From NCBI GenBank assembly GCA_949300515.1, contig CASGEP010000021.1:1-32229 (forward strand): a stretch of 32,229 nt of DNA, written 5' to 3'. Of the stretch, positions 1-7,313 are shown piece by piece. A program made the position numbers and the translations under genes. How positions within the stretch are numbered: position 1 is the first letter of the stretch; each line of letters starts with the position of its first letter. Source of the DNA: an uncultured bacterium. GTDB lineage: Bacteria > Cyanobacteriota > Vampirovibrionia > Gastranaerophilales > Gastranaerophilaceae. A model generated the notes under the pieces. That model saw only the letters and a program-made list of their open reading frames with translations, searched no databases and had not been told where the DNA came from.

Positions 1-216
1 AGTGTACGGGTTATCCTGCCAAGGGTAAACGCCCGGTAGCTGTGTTCCAAGCGGATAAGTGCTGAAAGCATATAAGTACGAAGCCCACCGTAAGATGAGT
101 TCTCTTTTGACACAAGTCAGTAAGTCCCCTTGCAGATTACGAGGTTGATAGGACACAGGTAGAAGAATGGCAACATTTGCAGCCGAGTGTTACTAATAGG
201 ACGAGGGCTTTTCCTG
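1..216 (+). rRNA. 23S ribosomal RNA, 3' end (partial)
   Basis: The sequence runs through the last part of bacterial 23S rRNA: the 'gataagtgctgaaagcat' block near position 53, 'gatgagttctc' near 95, 'ttgatagg' near 145 and the terminal 'gttactaatagg' near 189 all match the conserved domain VI end. The 5' part lies outside the window. The 3' boundary is placed at about 213-216, where 'ttttcct' begins a short complementarity with 'aggaaaa' further on in the spacer; it is accurate to a few bases only. Confidence 0.95.
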
Positions 217-305
217 AATACATTTAATGTTGAGGAAAATACATAGGTTTTATATTATCTGTGCAACTTTCAGCGTGCAAGCTGATAAGCTGCATGACAT
301 CAGGT
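217..305 (+). other. 23S-5S intergenic spacer
   Basis: About 90 bases separate 23S from 5S. No tRNA cloverleaf is visible. 'TTTTCCT' at 210-216 can pair with 'AGGAAAA' at about 233-239, consistent with an rRNA processing stem next to the 23S 3' end. Confidence 0.6.
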
Positions 306-423
306 TTTCTGGTGGCCAAGCGGTAGGACTCCACCCGTTCCCATCCCGAACACGGTCGTAAAGACTACTCGCGCTGACAATACTCGGAGGGTAGCCTCCC
401 GGAAGATAAGTTGCTGCCAGATC
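306..423 (+). rRNA. 5S ribosomal RNA
   Basis: A complete 5S rRNA of about 118 nt. The terminal helix pairs TCTGG at 308-312 with CCAGA at 417-421. The conserved 'cccatcccgaacacgg' loop is at 341-356, and the 'ggagggtagcctcc' hairpin region lies near 387-400. No tRNA gene follows before the operon terminator. Confidence 0.93.
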
Positions 424-437
424 TTATATTTAAAGAA

Positions 438-462
438 AAGCTCTCATTTTGAGGGCTTTTTT
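438..462 (+). terminator. Rho-independent terminator of the rRNA operon
   Basis: Stem AGCTCTCA (439-446) with TGAGGGCT (450-457), three-base loop, followed by a run of T to 462. It starts 16 bases after the 5S 3' end. Confidence 0.85.
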
Positions 463-962
463 GCATGTCGTTTAACTTCACCCTCCTGACAGTATCGTCT
501 GAGTTCTGTGCTTGCCTTAAAGAAGGCAACTGCTGAGCATTTTAATTTAATTGATATTTCAAATTTTTGCAAGCTTCTTGTGCGGATGTTTTCGGTTTTG
601 CTCTCCTTGCTATATTGTACGGGTTTGCCCCTGTTCTTTAAAGATACGTTTTATTGTATTTTAAATTTGTATTAGCACTAATTTTTCAAATATTTGAAAG
701 TTTTTTAACTTTGTTTCCAAGTGCCACAGTTTTGCCGTACTTATTAGCTTTAAATTATACCCAAGTCAAATGCTGCTCCTGCGGATGTTAGTTTTTATTA
801 AGTCTTATGCTTTAAAATTTTCAATGTTTTCTTTGTACATTCTCTTAAGCTTCATCCCCCATGCCGCTGTCATCCGAGTCCAATGTTTGCCATAAAAATA
901 CTGTCGGATAAATTTATACCCGTAAATGTTTTTTGTGCAGGCTTAAAATTTCGAGCTGCAGC
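463..962. other. Intergenic region with no recognisable gene
   Basis: About 500 AT-rich bases. Short open frames occur on both strands but none has a good ribosome site or a protein-like composition. The only clear structure is a 7-bp hairpin, TTGCCTT (512-518) with AAGGCAA (523-529) and loop AAAG, which is not followed by a T run. The words 'gcggatgtt' at about 582 and 781 are repeated but not in a larger unit. It may hold remnants of a lost gene or an unrecognised RNA; nothing supports either directly. Confidence 0.5.
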
Positions 963-994
963 TTTAAAATTGCAGGGTTTGTAAATCCTGCAAT
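963..994 (-). terminator. Terminator overlapping the end of the nucleotidyltransferase gene
   Basis: On the minus strand TTGCAGG (993-987) pairs with CCTGCAA (976-970) around a ten-base loop and is followed by TTTTAA. The hairpin lies inside the last codons of the nucleotidyltransferase gene, so its C-terminus (LQDLQTLQF) is encoded by terminator sequence. The T run is short, so strength is uncertain. Confidence 0.5.
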
Positions 995-1653
995 TTATTT
1001 TTGCACCAATTAAAGAGTAAAATATACAGACTATCAAGTTCTTCTGTATTAAAATCACTTATCCGTGCTCTATTTTTGAAGGTTTTTAATATGCGGCAAT
1101 CACTGTCATTTGAATATTTTATAAGCTCTTTTTTGGTTAAAATATATTTATCCGTTTTTAAAAAATATTCCGCCTGCAGAATGAAAAACGCCATTTTATA
1201 TAGATTTTTAAGATTTTCAGCTCTGTTTGAGTTAAACAAAAACGAATGACAAAGAGCGTGATACAGCGTTTCAAGCCCTGTTTTTGCGGCGATTTTAACA
1301 TCCTCTTTATCTGGCGGGGTTATGATTTTTGTAATGTTGCCGTAAAGACTTTTCATCTCATAGTAAAATTGAAAAACATCCGCCTTAGACCAGTTTTGAA
1401 TTTCTTTTTCCCCCGATATAAACCCGCAGCACTTTTCTTTACGGGGCATTGAATTTACAATTTCTCTGTATTTTTTTAAATCTTCAACAGCCAGCGTTTT
1501 TAAGACAATAACAAGGTCAATATCGCTCTCTTTGTCAGCTTCTTTGCGTGCATAACTCCCATGGTATCCTATAAAAAGGAGATTATCCTCAAATGCGGTT
1601 TTTATTTTTTCTTGTATTAAATCAAGCCAAGTTTGTAAATTAAAAGTTTGCAT
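964..1653 (-). CDS. Nucleotidyltransferase-fold protein with helical C-terminal half
   Basis: A 229-residue protein with the DNA polymerase beta-type nucleotidyltransferase signature: Gly32-Ser33 in the first loop, then Asp44-x-Asp46 (ESDIDLVIVL), which in this superfamily bind the metal and nucleotide. The rest (about residues 115-229) looks mostly helical, as in kanamycin-nucleotidyltransferase-like and NT/HEPN-type proteins that transfer a nucleotide to a small molecule, protein or RNA. The substrate cannot be told from sequence. There is no Shine-Dalgarno site; instead an extended -10 element ends six bases before the ATG, suggesting a leaderless message. It stands alone, not in an operon. 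An antitoxin-like or antibiotic-modifying role is possible, but no HEPN toxin partner is adjacent. Confidence 0.75.
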   Translation of the reverse strand: MQTFNLQTWLDLIQEKIKTAFEDNLLFIGYHGSYARKEADKESDIDLVIVLKTLAVEDLKKYREIVNSMPRKEKCCGFISGEKEIQNWSKADVFQFYYEMKSLYGNITKIITPPDKEDVKIAAKTGLETLYHALCHSFLFNSNRAENLKNLYKMAFFILQAEYFLKTDKYILTKKELIKYSNDSDCRILKTFKNRARISDFNTEELDSLYILLFNWCKNKLQDLQTLQF

Positions 1654-1659
1654 AAAAAA

Positions 1660-1670
1660 ATTTTAGCATA
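1660..1670 (-). promoter_or_regulatory. Extended -10 promoter of the nucleotidyltransferase gene
   Basis: Minus-strand TATGCTAAAAT contains TGC-TAAAAT, an extended -10 box. The box ends six bases before the ATG at 1653, so transcription would start at or within a base or so of the start codon. The same motif precedes five other genes of this window. Confidence 0.55.
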
Positions 1671-1763
1671 TTGTTTTTAGATGTCTATAATGTGATGTAT
1701 CGGGCGAATTAACTTTGAAGAAAAGATGTTTATATGTGTACGTATTGTGTGAATTTTAAATCT

Positions 1764-1796
1764 AAAAAGCTCTTAGGATTACTAAGAGCTTTTTTA
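1764..1796 (-). terminator. Rho-independent terminator after the Gly-rich protein gene
   Basis: A long stem pairs AAAAAGCTCTTAG (1764-1776) with CTAAGAGCTTTTT (1782-1794), loop GATTA. A/T runs flank both sides, so it can work in either direction; the only gene that reads into it is the minus-strand gene ending at 1835. Confidence 0.85.
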
Positions 1797-1834
1797 GAGT
1801 ATAATGTAAATTTGTTTATTGGATTTGCTTAGTG

Positions 1835-2254
1835 TTATTTGCCGCCGAACAGTCCCCCGATAAGGTTTCCAATGCCGTTTGCAACCGTATTTATAAGAGT
1901 TGTTTGTATGTTATTTACTGCTTTTGATATTGGTGCAAGCACATATTTGCCTAATAATGAACCAATAAGTCCTCCTGCGGGTCCGCCCATTGCAGTACCG
2001 GCAATTTTACCAACTCCGGAACATAATTGTTCCGTTAAATCAACATTACCACTTGAACCTGTAAGTGCGCCTGCAATATCAAAAATTCCTTTACTGTCAA
2101 GTTCTCCGCTCGTTGCACTGTTTAATACCCCTGTTATATCAAACACGGGTGTATCGCCAAATTCTTCTGTGGCTGCCTGTGTTGATTTTTGTGCCAAGCT
2201 AGTCAGTGCGCTTGTTGCGACATCTTTGAATACCGTTTCAAGAATTGTTGTCAT
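1835..2254 (-). CDS. Gly-rich small protein with glycine-zipper segments, function unknown
   Basis: A 139-residue protein not recognised. The N-terminal half is polar with Ser/Thr/Ala; the C-terminal half (from about residue 80) is rich in small hydrophobic residues spaced as GxxxG, e.g. GGPAGGLIGSLLGK, and it ends GIGNLIGGLFGGK. Such glycine zippers are known in membrane-inserting or pore-forming peptides and outer-membrane assembly proteins, so a membrane-active or secreted role is an inference. No classical signal peptide or double-glycine leader is seen; there is one Cys near residue 78. Start choice is supported by AGAGGA about eight bases before the ATG. It is a single-gene unit with its own promoter candidate and a strong terminator. 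Confidence 0.6.
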   Translation of the reverse strand: MTTILETVFKDVATSALTSLAQKSTQAATEEFGDTPVFDITGVLNSATSGELDSKGIFDIAGALTGSSGNVDLTEQLCSGVGKIAGTAMGGPAGGLIGSLLGKYVLAPISKAVNNIQTTLINTVANGIGNLIGGLFGGK

Positions 2255-2289
2255 GGTAAAATCCTCTGTATTTTTTTAATTTGTTTACT

Positions 2290-2317
2290 CTCATATAAAT
2301 AAAAAATACTTTGGCAA
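2290..2317 (-). promoter_or_regulatory. Candidate promoter of the Gly-rich protein gene
   Basis: On the minus strand TTGCCA (2317-2312), 16 bases, then TATGAG (2295-2290). Each box matches four of six consensus positions. The start of transcription would be near 2283, about 29 bases before the ATG. Confidence 0.4.
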
Positions 2318-2367
2318 TAAAATTGACATATTTTGTATATACTGTTAATATTTCTTTACAATTACGG

Positions 2368-3594
2368 TTATTTTTTAGAGAAGAAGCTTATAATTTTTTC
2401 AAGCAGTCCTTCGTCCTGATATTGCGCTTCTTTTAGTTCTTTTTTCTCGATTTTTTTACCGTAATATTCAGCAAGCCTCAAGTCGCCCTGTTGATAGTAA
2501 AAATCGCCCAAAATCTGCCCTGCGCGTTTATCCTTGTCTATTTCATATACTTTTTTCCAGTATTCCATAGAGGCAAATTTTTCGTTGTTGTTGGCGTACA
2601 GATTTGCAAGTTCGATTAGCGTATTTTTGTCATGGGGATTGGCATTGTTTGCGTGTGTGAACTCTACAATAGCCTCATCGGGGCGCTTTTGCAGCTTATA
2701 GCAGTATCCCCAGTTATAATAAGATTTAAACTCGTCGCCCATGCCCTCATAAATCAACGCTTTCATTTGGAAAGAAAGGGGATTTGGCAAGCTTATGTCC
2801 GTGTATTTTTCAACGGAATTAAGAGCCTGTTCAAATTCTTTTTTATTATAGAAATATTGAGCCTCAAGGAGATAGTATGCTGCAAGCTGTTCTTTGTTTT
2901 GCTCTTTATACAGGTTTTTATCTTCTTTAAGTTTATCTAAAATTTCTTTTGCTTTTTCGTTTTGTTCGTCCTGCAGAAGGATTTTGGCTTTTAAAAAGTC
3001 ATCCTGAACAACTTCAAGCGCGTTTGTATAGTCGCCGAGTTTAAAGTAAAGATTTGCAAGAATATTTTTAAAGTTGGCATCATTTTCAAAATGCGAAACT
3101 GCTTTTTTTGCTACGCCGATCGCGCTCTCCAGACTGTTTTCTTTTGCATACAGGTCAATAAGCTCAATATAAGCATCTTTCTGGTTGGGGTCGATGTCTA
3201 TGAGTTTTAAAAATTCATCTATCGCGCGCAGATTTTTTCCGCTGACTTTATACAGTCTTGCAAGTTTTCTCCTTCCTTCGGTCGAGTGGGAGTCAAGATT
3301 TAGCGCCTTTTTAACGTCATTTATTGCATGTTCATATTTATGCTGCACAATATTGACGTTTGAGCGCATTATGTAATACATAAATTTGTCGCGCTCCACA
3401 ATATTGACGTTTGAGCGCATTATGTAATACATAAATTTGTCGCGCTCCAAATACAAATCCATAAGCTGCGAAAGAGCAATTTCGTCAGATGGCGCAAGCT
3501 CGACTATTTTTGTATATATTTCAATGGCTTTGTCTTCGTTGCCTTTTAAAAGTTCATCGTTTGCACTTTGGTGCAGTGCGTGGACATCTGTCAT
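2368..3594 (-). CDS. Tetratricopeptide repeat (TPR) protein
   Basis: A 408-residue protein composed of TPR helices from about residue 4 to 385 (e.g. AIEIYTKIVELAPSD, AINDVKKALNLD, AIDEFLKLIDIDPNQ, AIVEFTHANNANPHD). TPRs are protein-binding scaffolds; no signal peptide or enzymatic domain is present, so it is probably cytoplasmic and its partner is unknown. AAGGAG six bases upstream supports the ATG at 3594. It begins 11 bases after the metallophosphoesterase stop and is very likely co-transcribed with it. Oddity: residues 50-66 (ERDKFMYYIMRSNVNIV) are repeated exactly as residues 67-83, caused by a perfect 51-bp tandem duplication. This adds 17 residues, half a TPR unit, so the repeat register is disturbed there. 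Confidence 0.88.
   Translation of the reverse strand: MTDVHALHQSANDELLKGNEDKAIEIYTKIVELAPSDEIALSQLMDLYLERDKFMYYIMRSNVNIVERDKFMYYIMRSNVNIVQHKYEHAINDVKKALNLDSHSTEGRRKLARLYKVSGKNLRAIDEFLKLIDIDPNQKDAYIELIDLYAKENSLESAIGVAKKAVSHFENDANFKNILANLYFKLGDYTNALEVVQDDFLKAKILLQDEQNEKAKEILDKLKEDKNLYKEQNKEQLAAYYLLEAQYFYNKKEFEQALNSVEKYTDISLPNPLSFQMKALIYEGMGDEFKSYYNWGYCYKLQKRPDEAIVEFTHANNANPHDKNTLIELANLYANNNEKFASMEYWKKVYEIDKDKRAGQILGDFYYQQGDLRLAEYYGKKIEKKELKEAQYQDEGLLEKIISFFSKK
3346..3447. repeat. Perfect 51-bp tandem duplication inside the TPR gene
   Basis: Bases 3346-3396 and 3397-3447 are identical. The unit is a multiple of three, so the reading frame is kept. Exact identity points to a recent event or an actively slipping repeat. 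Confidence 0.97.
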
Positions 3595-3605
3595 TTAATT
3601 CTCCT

Positions 3606-4322
3606 TTATATATACATTTTTGCAAGCTCATCGGCATACTTAAAGCCTCTGTTTTTAATATATTCGCTGACTTTTTTGTTGTCATATTTTACACTTGTGT
3701 GTTCAATTTGAAATGTACCATTGTCATCAATATCAAGCATTGCCCAGTACGGCATTCTATCCTGTGTCATCGAGCGCCCGATTGAGCCTGCATTCACAAC
3801 GGTTTTGCCTGATTTTAGCGTATAGCCGCAAGGTATATGAGTGTGCCCGCAAAGGATTAAATCTGCAGATGAACCCTCTACCATTTTTTCAACTTCATCC
3901 TGCGCTAAGTTCGGATAGATATTCTCATCCTGCATGCGCGGCGAGCCGTGCACGAGGTGAATTTTTAAGCCGTTTATTTTGACATATTTATTTTCTGGCA
4001 AATCCCTGACAAAATTTTTATATTTTTCATCAATTATTTTTAAGTCGTCCTCAAGAGCGTAACCCATGCAGGGAGATTTGCTTTTTGCTTTTTCAAGCAG
4101 TTCTTGGCTGAAGCAGGAAACCATTTTGTCGGTGTTGCCCTGTATTATCTCCAAATTCTCAAGCCCTGTAATAATTTCTGCCGTTCCGTTCGGGTCGTAT
4201 CCCGCCATTAAAATGTCGCCCAGACAAAAAATTTTATCAACATTTAATGATTTAATTTGATTTAAAGCCGCCCTAAGCGCCGATGTATTTGCGTGAATAT
4301 CTGATATAACTGCTATTTTCAT
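3606..4322 (-). CDS. Metallophosphoesterase of the YfcE/MJ0936 type
   Basis: A 238-residue calcineurin-like phosphoesterase. All metal-binding motifs are visible in order: SDIHAN (Asp8, His10), CLGDI (Asp35), QGNTD, LVHGSP and CGHTHIP, followed by the NAGSIG block typical of the YfcE/MJ0936 family. Family members are dimetal phosphodiesterases or protein phosphatases; the natural substrate is usually unknown. It is the first gene of a two-gene unit with the TPR protein, which could present a substrate. No Shine-Dalgarno is present; an extended -10 box ends six bases before the ATG, suggesting a leaderless message. The start is divergent from ispG, 35 bases away. Confidence 0.9.
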   Translation of the reverse strand: MKIAVISDIHANTSALRAALNQIKSLNVDKIFCLGDILMAGYDPNGTAEIITGLENLEIIQGNTDKMVSCFSQELLEKAKSKSPCMGYALEDDLKIIDEKYKNFVRDLPENKYVKINGLKIHLVHGSPRMQDENIYPNLAQDEVEKMVEGSSADLILCGHTHIPCGYTLKSGKTVVNAGSIGRSMTQDRMPYWAMLDIDDNGTFQIEHTSVKYDNKKVSEYIKNRGFKYADELAKMYI

Positions 4323-4338
4323 GCTATGATTTTAGCAT
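4321..4338. promoter_or_regulatory. Inverted repeat between metallophosphoesterase gene and ispG
   Basis: ATGCTA (4321-4326), six bases, TAGCAT (4333-4338): perfect 6-bp arms. It covers the metallophosphoesterase start codon and nearly all of its -10 element, and it contains TATGAT (4325-4330), a possible -10 of ispG. It could be an operator, or simply a consequence of two overlapping promoters. Confidence 0.4.
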
Positions 4339-4339
4339 A
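4329..4339 (-). promoter_or_regulatory. Extended -10 promoter of the metallophosphoesterase-TPR operon
   Basis: Minus-strand TATGCTAAAAT (TGC-TAAAAT). The box ends six bases before the ATG at 4322, predicting transcription from about the start codon itself. The sequence is identical to the element before the nucleotidyltransferase gene. Confidence 0.55.
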
Positions 4340-4357
4340 AAAAAAGGAATTTGTGTT

Positions 4358-5422
4358 ATGGAAAAAATTCAAATTAAAATAGGGGATGTAAAAATAGGCG
4401 CCGGGGCGCCTGTCAGTGTACAGTCGATGACAAATACAAATACTCATGATGTAAAATCAACCCTTGAGCAGATTAAATGTCTGGCAGATGCGGGGTGTGA
4501 GATTGTTCGTCTTGCTGTGTTAAATAAAGACTGCGCGCAAAAGATAAAAGAAATTAAAAATAAATCCCCCCTGCCCATTGTTGCGGATATTCATTTTGAC
4601 TACAGGCTTGCGCTTGAGTGTATAAACTCAGGGGTTGATGCACTAAGGCTTAATCCCGGCAATATAGGCGGAGCGGAGCATGTGAAAATTGTCGCGGATA
4701 TGGCAAAAAAGACAAATACGCCCATAAGAATAGGTGTTAACGGCGGCTCCCTTGAAAAAGAACTGCAGGCGGACAAAACCTTAAAGCTTGAAGAAAAAAT
4801 GGTCAAAAGCGCGCTTTCGCACATAAAAATGCTTGAGGACTGCGAATTTAACCTTATAAAAGTTTCGCTGAAATCAAGCGATGTGATGACTACAATTAAA
4901 GCGTACAGACTTATAAACGATATTATCCCTTATCCTTTGCACCTCGGTGTAACGGAAGCGGGAACTTTAAGGGGCGGGGTAGTTAAATCTTCCATAGGGA
5001 TAGGTACGCTTCTTGCCGAGGGGATAGGAGATACAATCCGTGTTTCGCTTACCGAAAATCCGACAGAAGAAGTGATTGCGGGCTGGGATATTCTAAAAGC
5101 TTTAAAACTCAGGAAAAGAGGTGTTAATTTTGTTTCATGCCCCACCTGCGGGAGGACAAAAATTGACCTTATAAGCCTTGCAAAAAAAGTAGAGGAGCGG
5201 TTTAAAAATCTTGATATGCCGCTTACCATTGCCACTATGGGGTGTCCCGTAAACGGTCCGAATGAAGCGCGTGATGCTGATTACGGTATTGCAGGCGCAA
5301 TCGGTGAAGGGTATATATTTAAAAAAGGCGAAATGGTTAAAAAAGTCCCGCAGGAAAATCTTCTTGACGAATTTGAAAAAGTCATAGCGGAGGATTTGGG
5401 GGAATTAAAATTTTTTAAATAA
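4358..5422 (+). CDS. ispG: 4-hydroxy-3-methylbut-2-en-1-yl diphosphate synthase (GcpE)
   Basis: IspG reduces methylerythritol cyclodiphosphate to HMBPP, the next-to-last step of the MEP isoprenoid pathway, using a [4Fe-4S] cluster. The 354-residue length fits the short bacterial form. The TIM-barrel part starts with VQSMTNTNTHDV, and the cluster ligands are visible: Cys261 and Cys264 (SCPTCGR), Cys296 (MGCPVNGPNEA) and Glu303. AAAAGGAA about eight bases before the ATG supports this start. The gene appears monocistronic; the next gene has its own promoter candidate. It diverges from the metallophosphoesterase gene. Confidence 0.97.
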   Translation: MEKIQIKIGDVKIGAGAPVSVQSMTNTNTHDVKSTLEQIKCLADAGCEIVRLAVLNKDCAQKIKEIKNKSPLPIVADIHFDYRLALECINSGVDALRLNPGNIGGAEHVKIVADMAKKTNTPIRIGVNGGSLEKELQADKTLKLEEKMVKSALSHIKMLEDCEFNLIKVSLKSSDVMTTIKAYRLINDIIPYPLHLGVTEAGTLRGGVVKSSIGIGTLLAEGIGDTIRVSLTENPTEEVIAGWDILKALKLRKRGVNFVSCPTCGRTKIDLISLAKKVEERFKNLDMPLTIATMGCPVNGPNEARDADYGIAGAIGEGYIFKKGEMVKKVPQENLLDEFEKVIAEDLGELKFFK

Positions 5423-5438
5423 AATTTACATCAAATAG

Positions 5439-5467
5439 TTGGTTAAAAATGAAATATAATATATAAT
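5439..5467 (+). promoter_or_regulatory. Candidate promoter of the small secreted protein gene
   Basis: TTGGTT (5439-5444), 17 bases, TATAAT (5462-5467). A second TATAAT lies at 5455-5460. The -10 is a perfect match; the -35 is weak. Confidence 0.45.
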
Positions 5468-5494
5468 AATAGTTAGTGTAGTATGAGGTATATT

Positions 5495-5878
5495 ATGAAA
5501 AAAACTATATTGGCTTTAAGTTTATTGTTTGTTACTCAGTCGTGCTTTGCTTATCTTGAAGAAGGCAAAACCGCAGATGTTGAAATGCTGCAAGATAAAG
5601 GGTATTCTCAAGCTACCCTTAAAATGATAGACAGGGCAACTTCGCAGCTTCAAGGCGCAAGGGGCAGCGAACACTATGTAAGATATTACAGCGATTACGC
5701 TCCCAAAAACGGGCTTGCCGCTTTTTATAACAAAGCAAAAATTTACATAGATCCCGCAATGAATGATGACTATTTTGGAAAACATGAAAGTGACTTTACA
5801 AATGCATGGTTCTATGATTTAGAGGACAGTACGGTTGAAGCTGTGAATAACAATTCCGTTGTTACAGAATCTCTATAA
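5495..5878 (+). CDS. Small secreted protein, function unknown
   Basis: Translated from the ATG at 5495 this is a 127-residue protein beginning MKKTILALSLLFVTQSCFA, a signal peptide with a likely signal-peptidase I cut after SCFA. GAGGT at 5485-5489 is correctly spaced for this start and overlaps the in-frame ATG at 5483, which is therefore unlikely to be used. The mature part of about 108 residues is acidic and Tyr-rich with no recognised domain; 'TLKMIDRATSQLQG' looks helical. A periplasmic or surface location is inferred. Its 3' end overlaps the convergent NuoN-like gene by 17 bases and no terminator separates them. Confidence 0.65.
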   Translation: MKKTILALSLLFVTQSCFAYLEEGKTADVEMLQDKGYSQATLKMIDRATSQLQGARGSEHYVRYYSDYAPKNGLAAFYNKAKIYIDPAMNDDYFGKHESDFTNAWFYDLEDSTVEAVNNNSVVTESL

Positions 5879-7304
5879 TCAACGCGGCTGTTTTAGAGCT
5901 TAAAATTATCATTGCAATTGATAAAATGATTGACATTAAGAGGATTGAATAGCATATATTCGTCCTCTTTTTGAATGTTTTGTTTTTGAAGTGCTTACCG
6001 TTATTCGGTTTTTGGTAAAATACCGCGGTGAATTTTATTGCAGAGGCAATCAAAATCGCGTATGCAAGCGAATAAACAAAAAATACTACGCTGCTCCACA
6101 GTCCGGTTTGGGAAAGTGCGGCGCTTGCAAAAAACCTTGATGCAAATATGCCCGCAGGTATTATCGAAACAGATATGAAAACAGCTATGCTCAGGAGGTT
6201 GCAGTAATTTGCATTAGTGTATGATACGCCCTTAAAGTCTCCGTAGTCCATATTTGAGTCTTTGTTTATGTAGAAAATTTCACCCGCGCTCAAAAGCGCA
6301 AGATTTGAAATGAGTACATTTATCAGCAGAAGCAGCGACGAGGAGTGGACAAAAGTATTTTGGATGAAAAATAAAAAAGCAATTGTGCAGAAGTTTGTGC
6401 AGTTTAGGTAGAAAACAAAATCTTTATAGTTTTTTGCCCTAAGGGTTTTACATGCCCCGATAAGACAGCAGAGAGGAAGAAGCAGGGTAAAAAATATTTG
6501 AACCAAACTCCCCGTTTCAAAAAAATCATGCACAACTTTGTGCAGTGAAACGGAATAAGTGAGTAAAACCGCCAGATTAGAGAAAACAAAAGCAGGGTAG
6601 GAGTCTTTGTTTTCCGTTTGTTTTTCGTGTTGAAATATTACCGAAAAGCCGCATTTTGCAAGAAGTCCGCCTATAAACAGAGCTTTTGCAGCAACGGGCG
6701 CCAGTCCGGATTGTGCGCTAAAGCCGCACAAAAGAGCATATGCAAAAACCATTACCGCAGTCGCTGTAAAGGACATTAAAAAATACTTGTAAGCGCTGAA
6801 AAATATATTTCTGTTTTTAAACCCTTGAATTATGAAAAATGTGCAAATGCTGATGGTTTCAAGAGATAAAATAAAAGGAATAAAACCTTTTGAGATGATA
6901 AGAAAATTAAGAGCCATGGCGCTGCAAAGATAAAGCGAATTGAAATAATGCTGTTTAAAGCGCAGTTTGTCCGACTGCTTTTTTGAAATCAAAAATGCCG
7001 CAAGAATTGTAAGCTGTGAAATTATGCATAAAAATATTTCGAGCCCGCCAAAAGCTATATTTTTGTTGAAAAAATATATTGAACTTGTACTGTGCGGGTT
7101 TAAAAAACCCAAAACAAAAGGCAGCAGGCACAAACTTGACAGTATAAGGGCGCTACAGAGTGTTATGTTTGAAAACTTTTGAGAGTTTTTTTTGAAAAGT
7201 CCGGAGCAGGCAAAATTTATTACCGTTGCGAGAAATAAAACTATAAAACCCAGAGTCATATAAAAAGTTCTTTGTGTAATTATAAAACTGTCAAAGAAAA
7301 ACAT
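5862..7304 (-). CDS. NuoN-like membrane antiporter subunit
   Basis: A 480-residue, very hydrophobic protein with about 12-14 membrane segments, last in a J-K-L-M-N-like operon. It is a diverged member of the complex I/Mrp proton-pumping family. Key charges of the family are kept: Glu149 in a membrane helix (ILSLETISIC) and Lys217 (GGLLAKCGFSVIF), positions expected for the NuoN Glu and Lys. The usual Pro-Phe-His after the Lys is replaced. AAGGAG five bases before the ATG supports the start; the gap to the NuoM-like gene is nine bases. The assignment to N rather than M or L rests on order and size. Whether it works in an NADH dehydrogenase, a hydrogenase or an antiporter cannot be told. Confidence 0.7.
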   Translation of the reverse strand: MFFFDSFIITQRTFYMTLGFIVLFLATVINFACSGLFKKNSQKFSNITLCSALILSSLCLLPFVLGFLNPHSTSSIYFFNKNIAFGGLEIFLCIISQLTILAAFLISKKQSDKLRFKQHYFNSLYLCSAMALNFLIISKGFIPFILSLETISICTFFIIQGFKNRNIFFSAYKYFLMSFTATAVMVFAYALLCGFSAQSGLAPVAAKALFIGGLLAKCGFSVIFQHEKQTENKDSYPAFVFSNLAVLLTYSVSLHKVVHDFFETGSLVQIFFTLLLPLCCLIGACKTLRAKNYKDFVFYLNCTNFCTIAFLFFIQNTFVHSSSLLLLINVLISNLALLSAGEIFYINKDSNMDYGDFKGVSYTNANYCNLLSIAVFISVSIIPAGIFASRFFASAALSQTGLWSSVVFFVYSLAYAILIASAIKFTAVFYQKPNNGKHFKNKTFKKRTNICYSILLMSIILSIAMIILSSKTAALIIEIL

Positions 7305-7313
7305 AGCTACTCC

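Noticed and set aside
512-529. TTGCCTT-AAAG-AAGGCAA hairpin in the gene-poor stretch, considered as a terminator or small RNA
   Set aside because: No T run follows on either strand and no promoter leads into it; too little to call an RNA gene.
1839-2279. 146-residue plus-strand open frame opposite the Gly-rich protein
   Set aside because: It mirrors the minus-strand gene, has Pro/Ser/Val composition typical of an antisense shadow and no ribosome site; the minus-strand gene has both promoter and terminator.
3346-3447. 51-bp repeat considered as CRISPR or a mobile element end
   Set aside because: Only two copies, directly adjacent with no spacer, inside a coding frame; it is a tandem duplication.
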